This document shows positions 38,801 through 49,400 of a DNA stretch of 64,000 bases, one piece after another (positions within the stretch are counted from its first letter, which is position 1; each line of letters begins with the position of its first letter). This DNA comes from Balanoglossus misakiensis (taxonomy: Eukaryota; Hemichordata): assembly GCA_040954595.2 (NCBI GenBank), contig CM082578.2, positions 17,236,001 through 17,300,000 on the forward strand, in the 5' to 3' direction. Below the pieces are notes generated by a model, which was not told the DNA's origin, did no database searches, and was given only the letters and a program-made list of their open reading frames with translations. The translations under genes and the position numbers were made by a program.

Positions 38801-41346
38801 CTGCATATTTCCTGAAATGTTACAGCTGCGCGTGTTTCCTTCACGGTCACCTTCAACCGATGTAAGGTCACCTGTAAAGCTCAGATGTTGCTAATATGGC
38901 AATAATTTCAAATTTTGCAGAATCTCAGTACAAAACCGGGGACAACGTTGTAATTAATCCATGTAGAAGGGCCACAAGTACACTTAAAGATTACTACCAG
39001 CACCCTCAATTACTAAGAATGTTTGGCATTGACTAATGAAACAGAACTAATGAAACAGGCGAAGAGACAGACCTTTGGAAATTAATAGAGGAAGATTGGT
39101 AGATATGATATCGCTACTTCATCATCATTGCGCGTGAATGGAACTAAGCTTGAGCACTATATTTTCAACTCATTTCAGATTTTATCTTTGATGAAGGTCA
39201 AGAATCAAGACGCATGCAGTAATACATAATCAGTGCCCATAAATCTGTTCCGTGAGGTTTCTTTCGTCTTAAATAGACGAACAACGGAAAAAGACACTTA
39301 AAATTGTCTCCTCGGCTAGGATTTTAATATGTGAAGGATAATAGATTAAAACCAGATTATTAATTGTATTTCTACACTTTCAGTTGTGCTGACGTACAAT
39401 GCGGGTGTTTAGGAATGCGAGGAGAATGCTTTGCTAAAAGTCATTTCGGATTGACATTAAAAGAATCGCTTGTGTAAAGACAGATAATTGAGGCTATCTT
39501 TGCCGGTACCTTTTGTTGAAGTTCGTAGTCGTTTGATTTATGTACTTTGATGAGGTGATTACATCTGTTCTTTAATGACTGTCGCACATTCTCACTATGA
39601 GTGTAAACGAATGTGCTTCTCATCAAAGACAACATGGAATCCAAGCTTGTCCGACAGTCGCTTCTGAAAGCTTTCGATAAAAACATGGCGCGCAACAGGT
39701 ATGGATCGGTGGGCACAGACTCTTCTGTACTCCTCAGTTTCCTCTTCAAATCAATCAGAGTATGTAAGCACAGATGGCCGACCACGCTTGCTTGCTTGCT
39801 TGCTCCGGGCTAAGGTATCAAACCCCTGGCCTTTAAAGCGAAATTTACAACGGCTATCATAGACCTGCTATAGGCCTACATGCAATTTTACGACCCGCAA
39901 CTGTTAGATAGGTTGCGACATGCAAAATGAATTGGTAATTCAGGCGGAAGCATCAGTAGGTGGCAAATGTACTTACAACTGAACAAAGAACCTTCTTGGG
40001 CCATAAATATTGCGGTGGATGCGCATGCGTTTTAGAATTGATTTAATATGACGAAATCAAGGAAACGTCCCGTATTACACAATGTTTCTGCGTACATACG
40101 TGTGTTGCATATAAATTGATGTACTTGTCCCATTTAGTAGATATTTGTATTACCCTTTCCCAATTAAACTGATTTGCCAAGCTCCAACGCTGTATGAAAA
40201 GGGATGGCTCTTGAGTTTTGCACTAATGCACCGCACAAGAAATTTGTGTACTGTGAGCAAATTGCCTTGTAAATCGGGATTTACAGACAGACAGTCCGTG
40301 AATGTGAATCATAACATTGCTTTCATTGTGAGTCAACTTTTAAACAAAAGTCTTTGCTATTTTCTGTCTTGTGGGCCTCTGTATATTTTTACATCACGTA
40401 TGCTTTGTGTTGCGTTGTCGAGGGAATTTCTTAGTAGTTTAACTGGAATTCTCGGCTGATGTCTCTGTAAGCAAACGAAGCCCCGTCTTCCCATTTGTGT
40501 TTAATGGATCCAGAAACACATAAATGCATCTCAACTCAAAGGTCAAATGGTAATCTGAGTTAATCTGCCAGGAATTTTCTTATTAGTAAATAGATCCGAA
40601 AAATGGAGGGAAATTACATTTGTTCCATGTCAATCAATTTCACCCGTCAAGTGATAAATTAACGATGACAGCTGGTGCATTCATCCAACCCAACGAGTTT
40701 TATTGTATACCTTTGGAATCTTTTTGGGCTGTGGCTGTGTACAGCCTTTTTCATTCAAAACAATACAGGAAATCTTGATTTCAAAATGTGTACTCGTATT
40801 TCCTATCTTTCGCTCCCAGCAGGATTACAGTTAATTTTTCCGTTCAGGGTCACCGTGAAAGTCAAGGAGGTCACTTTCAGGCAGATAGTGATAAGATTTT
40901 CCATCGGAAGACTTAATTTTTATGTCGATGGCCTGTTGTAATAAATGACCCTTGCCATCACCGATAAGTGACTGGGACTGTATACTTGGGCATCGTGCCA
41001 GACTCGCGGGCAATGTCCGTAATGTAATCATTTGACCCGTAAAATATGTTAAGTGGATGCATTTTGAAAATGCAATGCGATGCTGGCCTTGCGGGAGCAA
41101 AATTGTTCCGTGTCGATCAGAATAAGACATGTCGTGTTTATTTAAAAACGCAGCAGAATATCCATCGTTAAGTTGCAGTGGTTAGTAAAGCAACACGTAC
41201 TTGAACATGTCAATGATATCTACAAGTATTGTCATCAGGGCCATGGTTTCCCGATGTCAGACATATGTTAAGATTCTCTCAAGCAACTCTTGGAAAAAGC
41301 CACAGAAATACAGCTATATCAGTGCTGTACCGGCGGCGGCAGCGCC

Positions 41347-41435
<89 letters not shown>

Positions 41436-42839
41436 ACTTTATTTTTTTATAATCCCTTCATTTTTGACATGATAATATAAAATACGCTTCTAAATAATAA
41501 ATGGGATACTGTTTTCACTGAAGCGTGTCACTTGCACGGATCGAATCCACAAACAGAGTAGTACATCTGTGACGGACAGACAGGGATAAAGCAGGAACAT
41601 TCAGAGTAATCTGTCTGCGAAGATTGGATCAGCTGGCTGTCATTAGCACTTGGATTGACTTGAACTTTGACCTTGGCGACTTTGCAAAATCGACCAATCA
41701 TTTTATCCAATTACGGAGTGAATATTTGTCAATCCTCTCTGCAGAGACGAATGGAAAGAATTTCCTTAGTTTAGTTTCGGGGGTCATTTTGACTTTGAAC
41801 TCTTCAAGGGACATGCCGTTTAAGATGGTAACATTTTAATAGGATCGACAATCCCACTAAACAACCTGAATGCAAAGCAATTTAAGCCATTCATAGAGAA
41901 TTTGGCATTCTTGCTGTACGTATGTCCCAGGCCTGGTTGAGACAATGAAATTACTGTACCAAGCCGGGCTATTTCAGATAACCAGCCAGCGGTGCATTTG
42001 ACCGGCTGGCAATGTGTGTCTACAGTCTAAATAGTACGTAAAGATTATATCACAATGACATTTTCAGTGCTTTCAAGTGAAAGGTCATTTCAAAATGACT
42101 AATTACTTTTCACATGGTGAAATCGACGAAGATTTGAGATATGTGGTTGTCTGCTGCAATAACATTGATTCACACCTGCCTGAAATAATTCCATATGTCC
42201 GTAGCTATATGCGCTCAATGTACTACCCATATGAAGCTGTACCTGGCGTGTGGCCAATATACAATTTTAATACAGATGTACTTTAGAGCTAAATTGGTAG
42301 TTCAAACTATTCATAACAAAAAGAAATTCACCCCGCCCACGGACAGAATAGCAGCTTACATGCATCTAGGTCCAATTTGATTATAATACATGTATTCTAG
42401 ATATTGTGTTGATTGATTGAATGTTATATGCATTGGATCAACGTGCCACGTCAGAGTAAACTGCAACTGTGTTCACTCATAGCTCACAGTTAATTGACGA
42501 TATCCCTGCATACGGCGCAAGTATGATAAATATAGCCCACATATTTACCCATTGGTTTCCTTACTTAAGGGTAAATGGAAACGGAGGCGTAGACTTAAGT
42601 AAATTCTACTTGTATAATCGATAATAAAAATTCTCCAGCTTTCTATTTAAAAAAAAAACGGAAGTTCGGGATACATGAACCGTTTGGTTATGACAACGTT
42701 GCCACAACGTAAAGGTTGCACAGATCCTGTTTGATCAAATATCTTATTCAATGGGACGACAGTTTAGACACGGTAAATTTTATTCAAGTTAGGTTTTATT
42801 AAAAGGATGTGTTGTACCAAGGCCAGCGTTAGAAATCTT
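35877..42839. other. Non-coding stretch, no confident gene
   Basis: AT-rich sequence, probably intergenic. The only notable pieces are an open region on both strands at 39441-39813, with a plus-strand GCGCAACAG|GTATGG donor-like site, and the GAT microsatellite at 41347. Neither gives a supportable gene. Confidence 0.5.
41347..41433. repeat. (GAT)29 microsatellite
   Basis: There are 87 uninterrupted bases of GAT, following GGCGGCGGCAGCGCC. The poly-Asp and poly-Met frames across it are artefacts. The same motif on the opposite strand recurs in a TRIM-gene intron at 63431. Confidence 0.97.
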
Positions 42840-43015
42840 CAGAGGTCGATGCGAACTTTGACCATCGCCAACAATGAACGCTGGGGGTTGCTTTGAAATG
42901 CAAATTTATCGTTTGTATCGTCAGGGTCGGATCTCGACTGGTGGCGGCCGTCAAGTACCCAAGATCCTTTGCTGTTGGAGACCGAGGGTTGAGATGCATG
43001 CTTGTTGCGTGTGTG

Positions 43016-43023
43016 TATATATA
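43016..43023 (+). promoter_or_regulatory. Candidate TATA box of the GPCR gene
   Basis: TATATATA lies upstream of a locally GC- and CpG-rich stretch (about 42840-43360), unlike the AT-rich surroundings. Transcription would start near 43045-43055, about 500 bases before the GPCR start codon. This is inferred from position and base composition only. Confidence 0.3.
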
Positions 43024-43049
43024 GAAAAGCTTGTGCTCCTGTTTTACAA

Positions 43050-43357
43050 TACATTTACAGCCGGCGTGGACTCCGGGTTGCCGTCGTTGGAAACGCCTCG
43101 ATCAATATGACAGCTCTCCGTTTTACTGCAGGTGCAGCAACGCTTCGACAGAGGTCCACGATGCGAGGAGAAATTTGCCACAAATGTGTTCGTCGAAACG
43201 GAGGGACAACGGTCGGTGCAAGCGAATAAGAGGAATATAATATATTCTACATGCTTGTGGGACAGACTGCTCAAGCGTTACCTACCCACTGTACTCAACA
43301 ACGCGGTGGCGCGACGCATACAGAGACCTTGCGATATTTTACTACCAACGTTGTCAG
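43050..43357 (+). other. Probable 5' UTR leader exon of the GPCR gene, with an upstream ORF
   Basis: CpG-rich leader ending at a donor TTGTCAG|GTAATA (intron from 43358). It pairs with an acceptor tgacgacag ending at 43484, giving a 127-bp intron. A small upstream ORF begins with ATG at 43107 and runs about 40 codons to TAA near 43229. It could damp translation of the receptor. The frame continuous with the receptor has a TGA at 43108-43110 and no ATG after it before 43553, so the leader is non-coding for the receptor. Confidence 0.35.
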
Positions 43358-43552
43358 GTAATACCTTGCCTTGGTGATTTATCTCGCCGGAGAACGTTTT
43401 ACTTTTCAATTGAGTTCTTTGTTATGAAATATTAACCATTAGTATACTTTCACGAGTAATAACACCCGCATCATTTGACGACAGGATTGCATAGATTATC
43501 CCACGGGAATCACATAGTCATAAGTCAACGCTATCGAAGTCTTAGCATACTG

Positions 43553-45823
43553 ATGGCCAATCTCACAGCTTCGGAGTTGGTTTCGATACAGTACACTTCC
43601 AACTGGCTGCATAACGCGACAAAGTTGAAATCGTCGACTATGCTGTATACATTGATGAACTACAGCAACGGAACGATGCTAGAATCGAAATCGGGCTTCG
43701 TCATCACAACTGTACCAGTGGCCGGCCAGCTGGACGGTGATCAGGTATCTAGTGCAACCGGTATTGTTATTTCTGTGTGCATACTTGCGTTTAGTTTGTT
43801 AATTGTGTGCGGAAACGCTCTGGTTATCCATACGGTGCGGGTTGAGAAATCACTCCACACGGTCGGAAACTGTTTCATAGTCAGCTTGGCCGTCTCCGAC
43901 TTGCTGGTTGGACTTTTCGCTCTCCCGTTCAACATCTTCGCTTACCTGCCGGTAGCGGCAGTCGGAGTGAAACTCACACCGCTCAATTACTCGTTTCGCG
44001 ACGCGTGGATCGCAGCGGACTATCTGTTCACCTCGGCGACCATTCTCAACCAGGTGATGTTAAATTTGGACCGCTTTTGGTCGATCACGTCTCCGATCCG
44101 ATATATGCGCAAAAGGACAAAGCGTCGAGCGTTGCTCCAAGTTCTCGCCACCTGGGGATTTATCGTTATTTGGGTATTGATTCCGGCCGTCGGCTGGCGG
44201 AGTTTTTTCCCTAATGTCCAACAAACCGACCGTGCCCACTTCGTGGACTTTGACGACAGTGCCTGGCTAATGGCAACCAGTTCTATTGTCATCTTTTTCA
44301 TCCCGCTGTTCATTATGTTCGGAATATACATCCGAATCTTTGTGGAGATTAATCGGCGCTCGAAGCTGTCGGTCGGCCGCTCCAGCATCGGCAGCACCAT
44401 ATCAAGAAAGAACAGCGAGCTACCGGGGCTCACCGCTCACGAGCTGGAGAAGCTACGAACTCTCTACCGTAACAGCAGACACAGGAGCGACGAGGGACCG
44501 CTGAACGGCATGGTGAGGTACGATGTCAACACTAAAATGGTGCGGTGTTACTCGAGCATCAATGAAGAGATTAGCGAAGAAGAAACTGCCGCCGAAAAGC
44601 AAACGACGACAAAATTGGCACAGACGGGCGTCGTCGACGACGACGACACCGGTGGCGGTAAGAGGAACTGCGTAGGTAGGGGCTACAATCGCGAGACAGT
44701 AAACTCCAACGGGGGTGTCCCTGTCAATTCGGACACTTGCACGGAGGTCGGTCAAAACGAGAAAATGGCAGACGCTGAAGACGATGTCCAACAGTACAAC
44801 ACGACGAATGATATAATGAGTCATTTACCTTTGATTCCCGATGTTCAGGTTTATAAGAAAACCCCCCAACAACATTGTGACCCCATACCTGATATCAAGG
44901 ACGGAGACAGTGACAGCGGCCCGATAATGATCACCGTTCCAGAAGACAGAGTCGAGGACGAGGGAGTGGGCGACGATAGCATGTGTGATGAAGACGACGA
45001 CGTGTTCGTCAGTGATCAGAGCGAGCTGCCCGGCGATGTTACCGTCTATTTCCGCCCCGTCCAGCGACGATGTCCCCAACGGACTAACTTGCGTTTACCC
45101 TTCAAACAGAAAGAATGTTCCGTGTGGGTGCCACGGGTAGCGAACGGCATCGCCAAAAAGAACCCGCCAGTGCTAAATGGCATTCTGAAAGATTACGTGA
45201 AAGATTCCCCCAAGCCCAACAAAACCGTGCGCACTTTTTCGCGAAGCGTTAAAAGTGAAACGAATTTATTTGAAATGAGGAAGCGAGTGATGAGATCGGA
45301 GTCGAATTCCTTCCCCAGTGATAGTTCGGTGGATTCTGTAATTAGCAGCATTTCGAGGAACTCCCAGCGAACGCGGTGGAAATACCGCAGCTACTCGCAT
45401 CCGAAACTTCTGGATTCGAGAGGGCGCAAGCACGAAGGCATGAGCAAACTCCGCTCGGTGAGCTTCTCCAGAAGTTCCTTCAGTTCGTCGTTTTCAGGAT
45501 CCACTACGGGACGCGGCAGCAGCGCCCGGCTGCAGCTCAGCCAGCAGGCGAAGGCGGCGAAGCAGCTGGGCATCATTATGGCCTGCTTCCTCCTGTGCTG
45601 GCTGCCGTACTTCACACAGGTTGTGATCATTGCCATATGCCCCCACTGGTACAATCTCTCGGCGTTGCAAGTGGCCGTGTATCTCGGCTATCTGAACTCT
45701 CTATGTAACACGTTCCTCTACGCCATGTGCAACGCAAAGTTCCGTAAGTCTTTAAAGAGCAAGTTTCTGAGCAATTGCTGTCGGAGGAAAAAATCACTGC
45801 CTCTTCTGCCACCGATGCTCTGA
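43553..45823 (+). CDS. Class A amine-type GPCR, histamine H1/muscarinic-like, with a very long third loop
   Basis: A 756-residue single-exon receptor of the plasma membrane. The start is the first in-frame ATG after the likely acceptor (MANLTASE). Four N-glycosylation sequons precede TM1 (Asn3, 21, 36, 39). Seven helices are visible: TM1 about 70-96 (GNALV, Asn88), TM2 with LAVSD (Asp116), TM3 with Asp156, TM4 with Trp201, TM5 with Pro251, TM6 with FLLCWLPYF (Trp683) and TM7 about 704-726. WIAADY (Asp156 = D3.32) and GYLNS in TM7 point to amine ligands and resemble H1 and muscarinic receptors. The third intracellular loop is about 400 residues, with acidic and Ser/Arg-rich parts. Oddities: DRF replaces DRY (173-175), NTFLY replaces NPxxY (719-723), and Arg149 sits where the conserved TM3 Cys should be, with no Cys in the second extracellular loop. 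Ligand and G protein are unknown. Confidence 0.9.
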   Translation: MANLTASELVSIQYTSNWLHNATKLKSSTMLYTLMNYSNGTMLESKSGFVITTVPVAGQLDGDQVSSATGIVISVCILAFSLLIVCGNALVIHTVRVEKSLHTVGNCFIVSLAVSDLLVGLFALPFNIFAYLPVAAVGVKLTPLNYSFRDAWIAADYLFTSATILNQVMLNLDRFWSITSPIRYMRKRTKRRALLQVLATWGFIVIWVLIPAVGWRSFFPNVQQTDRAHFVDFDDSAWLMATSSIVIFFIPLFIMFGIYIRIFVEINRRSKLSVGRSSIGSTISRKNSELPGLTAHELEKLRTLYRNSRHRSDEGPLNGMVRYDVNTKMVRCYSSINEEISEEETAAEKQTTTKLAQTGVVDDDDTGGGKRNCVGRGYNRETVNSNGGVPVNSDTCTEVGQNEKMADAEDDVQQYNTTNDIMSHLPLIPDVQVYKKTPQQHCDPIPDIKDGDSDSGPIMITVPEDRVEDEGVGDDSMCDEDDDVFVSDQSELPGDVTVYFRPVQRRCPQRTNLRLPFKQKECSVWVPRVANGIAKKNPPVLNGILKDYVKDSPKPNKTVRTFSRSVKSETNLFEMRKRVMRSESNSFPSDSSVDSVISSISRNSQRTRWKYRSYSHPKLLDSRGRKHEGMSKLRSVSFSRSSFSSSFSGSTTGRGSSARLQLSQQAKAAKQLGIIMACFLLCWLPYFTQVVIIAICPHWYNLSALQVAVYLGYLNSLCNTFLYAMCNAKFRKSLKSKFLSNCCRRKKSLPLLPPML

Positions 45824-46435
45824 TCTTGCTGCGGCTCATCATAATACCTGACACTGACTCTATCCCAATCTAACTGCGGTTTGATCGCCATTATGATTGT
45901 TTTTTACGTTTTTAATGTTGTGACCGTGACTCGAAAATGGAACAGTGAAATATTTTATAATCGTCAAATATTGTTTTAATATAGTCCTTCTCCCAGCAAG
46001 CCAAACAGTGGCGTATTGAAATATAATCGCCTTTTACAGCGACAGGGGTCTGATAACTTCCATGTGGATTAAATGACGACTCGGATGAGTTCCGTTAAAG
46101 ATTGACTGAGTTTTCTTTATATGACGTTACATACTGGAGATTCTTTTCCATTTGAATTTTTACCGCAGTGGAGATATGTGCACAACTTTGATATTTGCAA
46201 TTGCGTGAACCTCTTTTTGAAGGTTCGAAAGGTGTCAATATGGTACTAGGTTGAAGGAAAGCAGTTCGTTTTGTAAAATTCCGAGGCTGACAAATGTAAT
46301 TTATTTTTACGTATAGAGAATCTAACTTGATAAAAAAAGCATTTACAACCGAGATTTACGATTTTTCTATGTTCCTTGTAAGAAAGAACAGTTTTTTGTC
46401 ATTCAGTTTGTGATCCTAACCCGATGTCGATACTA

Positions 46436-46441
46436 AATAAA
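46436..46441 (+). terminator. Candidate poly(A) signal of the GPCR gene
   Basis: AATAAA lies 612 bases after the receptor stop codon, within AT-rich 3' sequence, implying a 3' UTR of about 0.63 kb. Confidence 0.45.
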
Positions 46442-46459
46442 AAGGGGAAAATTACAATG

Positions 46460-49400
46460 AAACGTTCAAATAGCCCATTTGTTTGGATTAATTGCGAGAA
46501 TGCGTGTTTGACTGGGCTTTGAAACACGCGTCGAGTGACTCATTTATCCGTCCATGAAGATATCCGAGGAATTTTGATACGATGCGAATAATTGGTTTCT
46601 GATTTAGACAGAAGTGTGCCCCAGTCACACGTCATAGACAGGTCACGTGCCATGCGACGTTTACAAAGATATCTTACCCGGATGCTCAATCAAACGGAAC
46701 AAGCTGTGAATAAAATTGTTCTGGGCAGAGAGAGAGAAATGAATTGTTCATAACACGCAGCTTACTACTCGCATTGCTATGGTTACCAAATACCCTTACA
46801 GGTTTGCTAATATTACGTGTGTTTTCCATTTGTGAGTGGAAGGATGGGAATTTGTTGATCTGTTCGCATTTTATCGTTTTCATCTCGGCGTCCAATCAAT
46901 AGTAATTAGCATTCATTGGTGTAAATAGATTTCTTTGGAGGTGAATTCTCTGGCTAAATCTCCTCGGGGACCATTCTAATGAAGCCAATTGTTAATGCAC
47001 AATAGTTTTCCCCCACTTTGCTTTTGGTTAAAATATCTGTTGTAATCCAGCACAAACTTTCTAAATTATTGGTTGAGTCATGTGTGACCGCACGTGTTAT
47101 AGTCGCCAAGGTTAATCGATATATGTTTACACAGTCTTACTTTATTTAGATGATTAACTAAATTGATTTCTACACATTGTTACGTTGTCTTGGTGTTGGC
47201 ACACGCTTTCCCAAATACAATTATAAACCTACATCCAACACGGACTTTTCGTGTGACATGCTGCTAACATTTACTATGTGTGTTACTATAGGCCTGGCTT
47301 CATGTAATTAATTTTTTTTTATTCGTCATGTTATTATATTAATCGATAAAACGCTTCCCAGGAGAGCCTCACAAAGACATCATTGTCGGTCCTATACATC
47401 CTGTTTGCTTCTCGTCGAGATTGAAAGTTCTTCGTTTTGGCCGTTCGATTTCAACTGGCACCGCTTTGAGCCGATGTACGGTGGCGTCCAGAGTAGCCGC
47501 ATCCAGTAGTCGATGTGAATATTAAAATGTGGAACAGACCCACAGCTGTTCATTTTCTGGGGGCAATTGTTGTCTTAAATAGAAGCGACTACCTTCCCGG
47601 TTAATTACTCTAATTAATAAGTTCGTAGAAATTCGATCTAAAATTCAATTGGGAGGACGCGAGATGGTTGTGTTAATTTAATAACGTTGACTAGACATCA
47701 CTTCGAAATGTAAAAGTGGAATGGGAGGGCAAGATTGGCACGCGTAATCAACATTGTCCTCCACTCTTCAAATCATGAAAAGAAAACAATCATCGCGGAA
47801 CACCGCCTGTTATTTCAATCTGTGAACACGACGTGGGGCCATATTTTGTGAAATACGTTTCCGAATGTCCAGCGATGGGATAACTACATAAAATACATAT
47901 TTTGTCTACCCGCCTGATAGTAATATGCGCAGAGTGTGTATAGATTTGTCTGGTCTTCCATCAGATGGTGATTCAACAAGTGACCATAATCTCTGTGTGC
48001 CGTCCGTGTAGTGTAGGGTGCCTCGAACATTTACATGGATTTCCAAAGTCAAAGCTGGCACATAATTATGTAACAATCAGCCAGTCTGAGCTATGTATGT
48101 GATACGATTGCGCAACGAGAAAACAGTCACCTGGCCTGATTGCTGTGCTGTGAGTCAGTCTTGAACTCATCACCGCCGTTGAATTTAAAACTCGTGTTCC
48201 CCTCCAGTGTTAGGCGTTAAAACTCATCAGCAGAAACACGCGGGCTACTATACAGTTGGCGCGACATTCCTGCCGAGAATTCATTTCGTTTCCGGCTTTG
48301 ATTGCTCTCGCCGATGTACATGTTTCTCTGGTGACTGTTGGCACTTGATCGACACAGTACAGGCGTGTGCGCCGTGAATCAATCACATGATGTAGGCCGT
48401 GCCAATGACGTGCGTTTGACACTATCGTTGGTAACTTTCGCGTCCTCCTTTTTTCTCTCCCCCCCCCCCCCCCGACTGCATTGCATTGCGGGTGCGTCGT
48501 CCACGACTACCAAGATGTATCGGCAAGGAAATTGGCTGGACTGCGCTTGCCGGAAAGGTATATATATGTGTGATGGGAAGATAAATGCGTCGTCATCGTT
48601 TTACTTGTGAGACACGAGTGTATGTGTTGGGGAAAGGAATGAAGATCGATCGCACCTCCATTTTATATCGGTTGATCAAGCCGTATGATATTATATCAGG
48701 GATTTTTTTCTCCTTATTTTATTTGGAAAGAAGGCTCCAAGTGTGGTGAGCTAAACGTAATTAAATTCGTGGCTGGATTCTGCATCACCTGCATGGCCAG
48801 GGAGCTGTCTCTCCGAAACTATGACGCGAAGGACGTGTCTGACACGTGAGCAGACGCATAGAAGACGAATAGCCCGGCCTATATATATCTGTTTGACCCG
48901 AGGGGCCAAAAACTCTACTCGTGCTATAACGCTATTTGGATCCAAAGCGTGCATTATGTTCGGTTAACTCATCGTGCATCGCTAATCCACAGACAATATT
49001 GTTCTGTCGATTCAAATTAACAGTGTCTCCGACACAGAAAAGAGAAGATTGAGGATTTCACCACTCTAATTTATTATTTAACGCGTCGGAGACTCATTCT
49101 CACGGGTCAGTAGCCACTCCGAGTATAACCTTTATTGCGGCATGTGCGGTAAGACAAGTATAGACGCGTTTTTTTAAATCTTCAATGAAATACAAACATA
49201 TCATCAGACGTATATATAATATCACTCGCAACCACCATCGCATAAATTAACAGTTTGAATCTCGTCTTCCTTGTACTGATAAATCATTAAACCAAAAACG
49301 TACGTATACCGTATGTCATCCATTTTGATCTCCGAGATGGCGTGTGGAGTGATAGAGATCGCCATCTATTTATTAATGCTGAGAACATGTCATTTACTCA

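Noticed and set aside
41201-41472. Open frames with poly-Met and poly-Asp
   Set aside because: They exist only because of the GAT microsatellite.
43475-43552. N-terminal extension of the GPCR frame upstream of the ATG
   Set aside because: It begins at a TTG with no in-frame ATG. The upstream exon in the same frame has a TGA and no ATG, so translation most likely starts at 43553.
44020-45854. Minus-strand frames opposite the GPCR
   Set aside because: Antisense shadows of a GC-rich coding exon.
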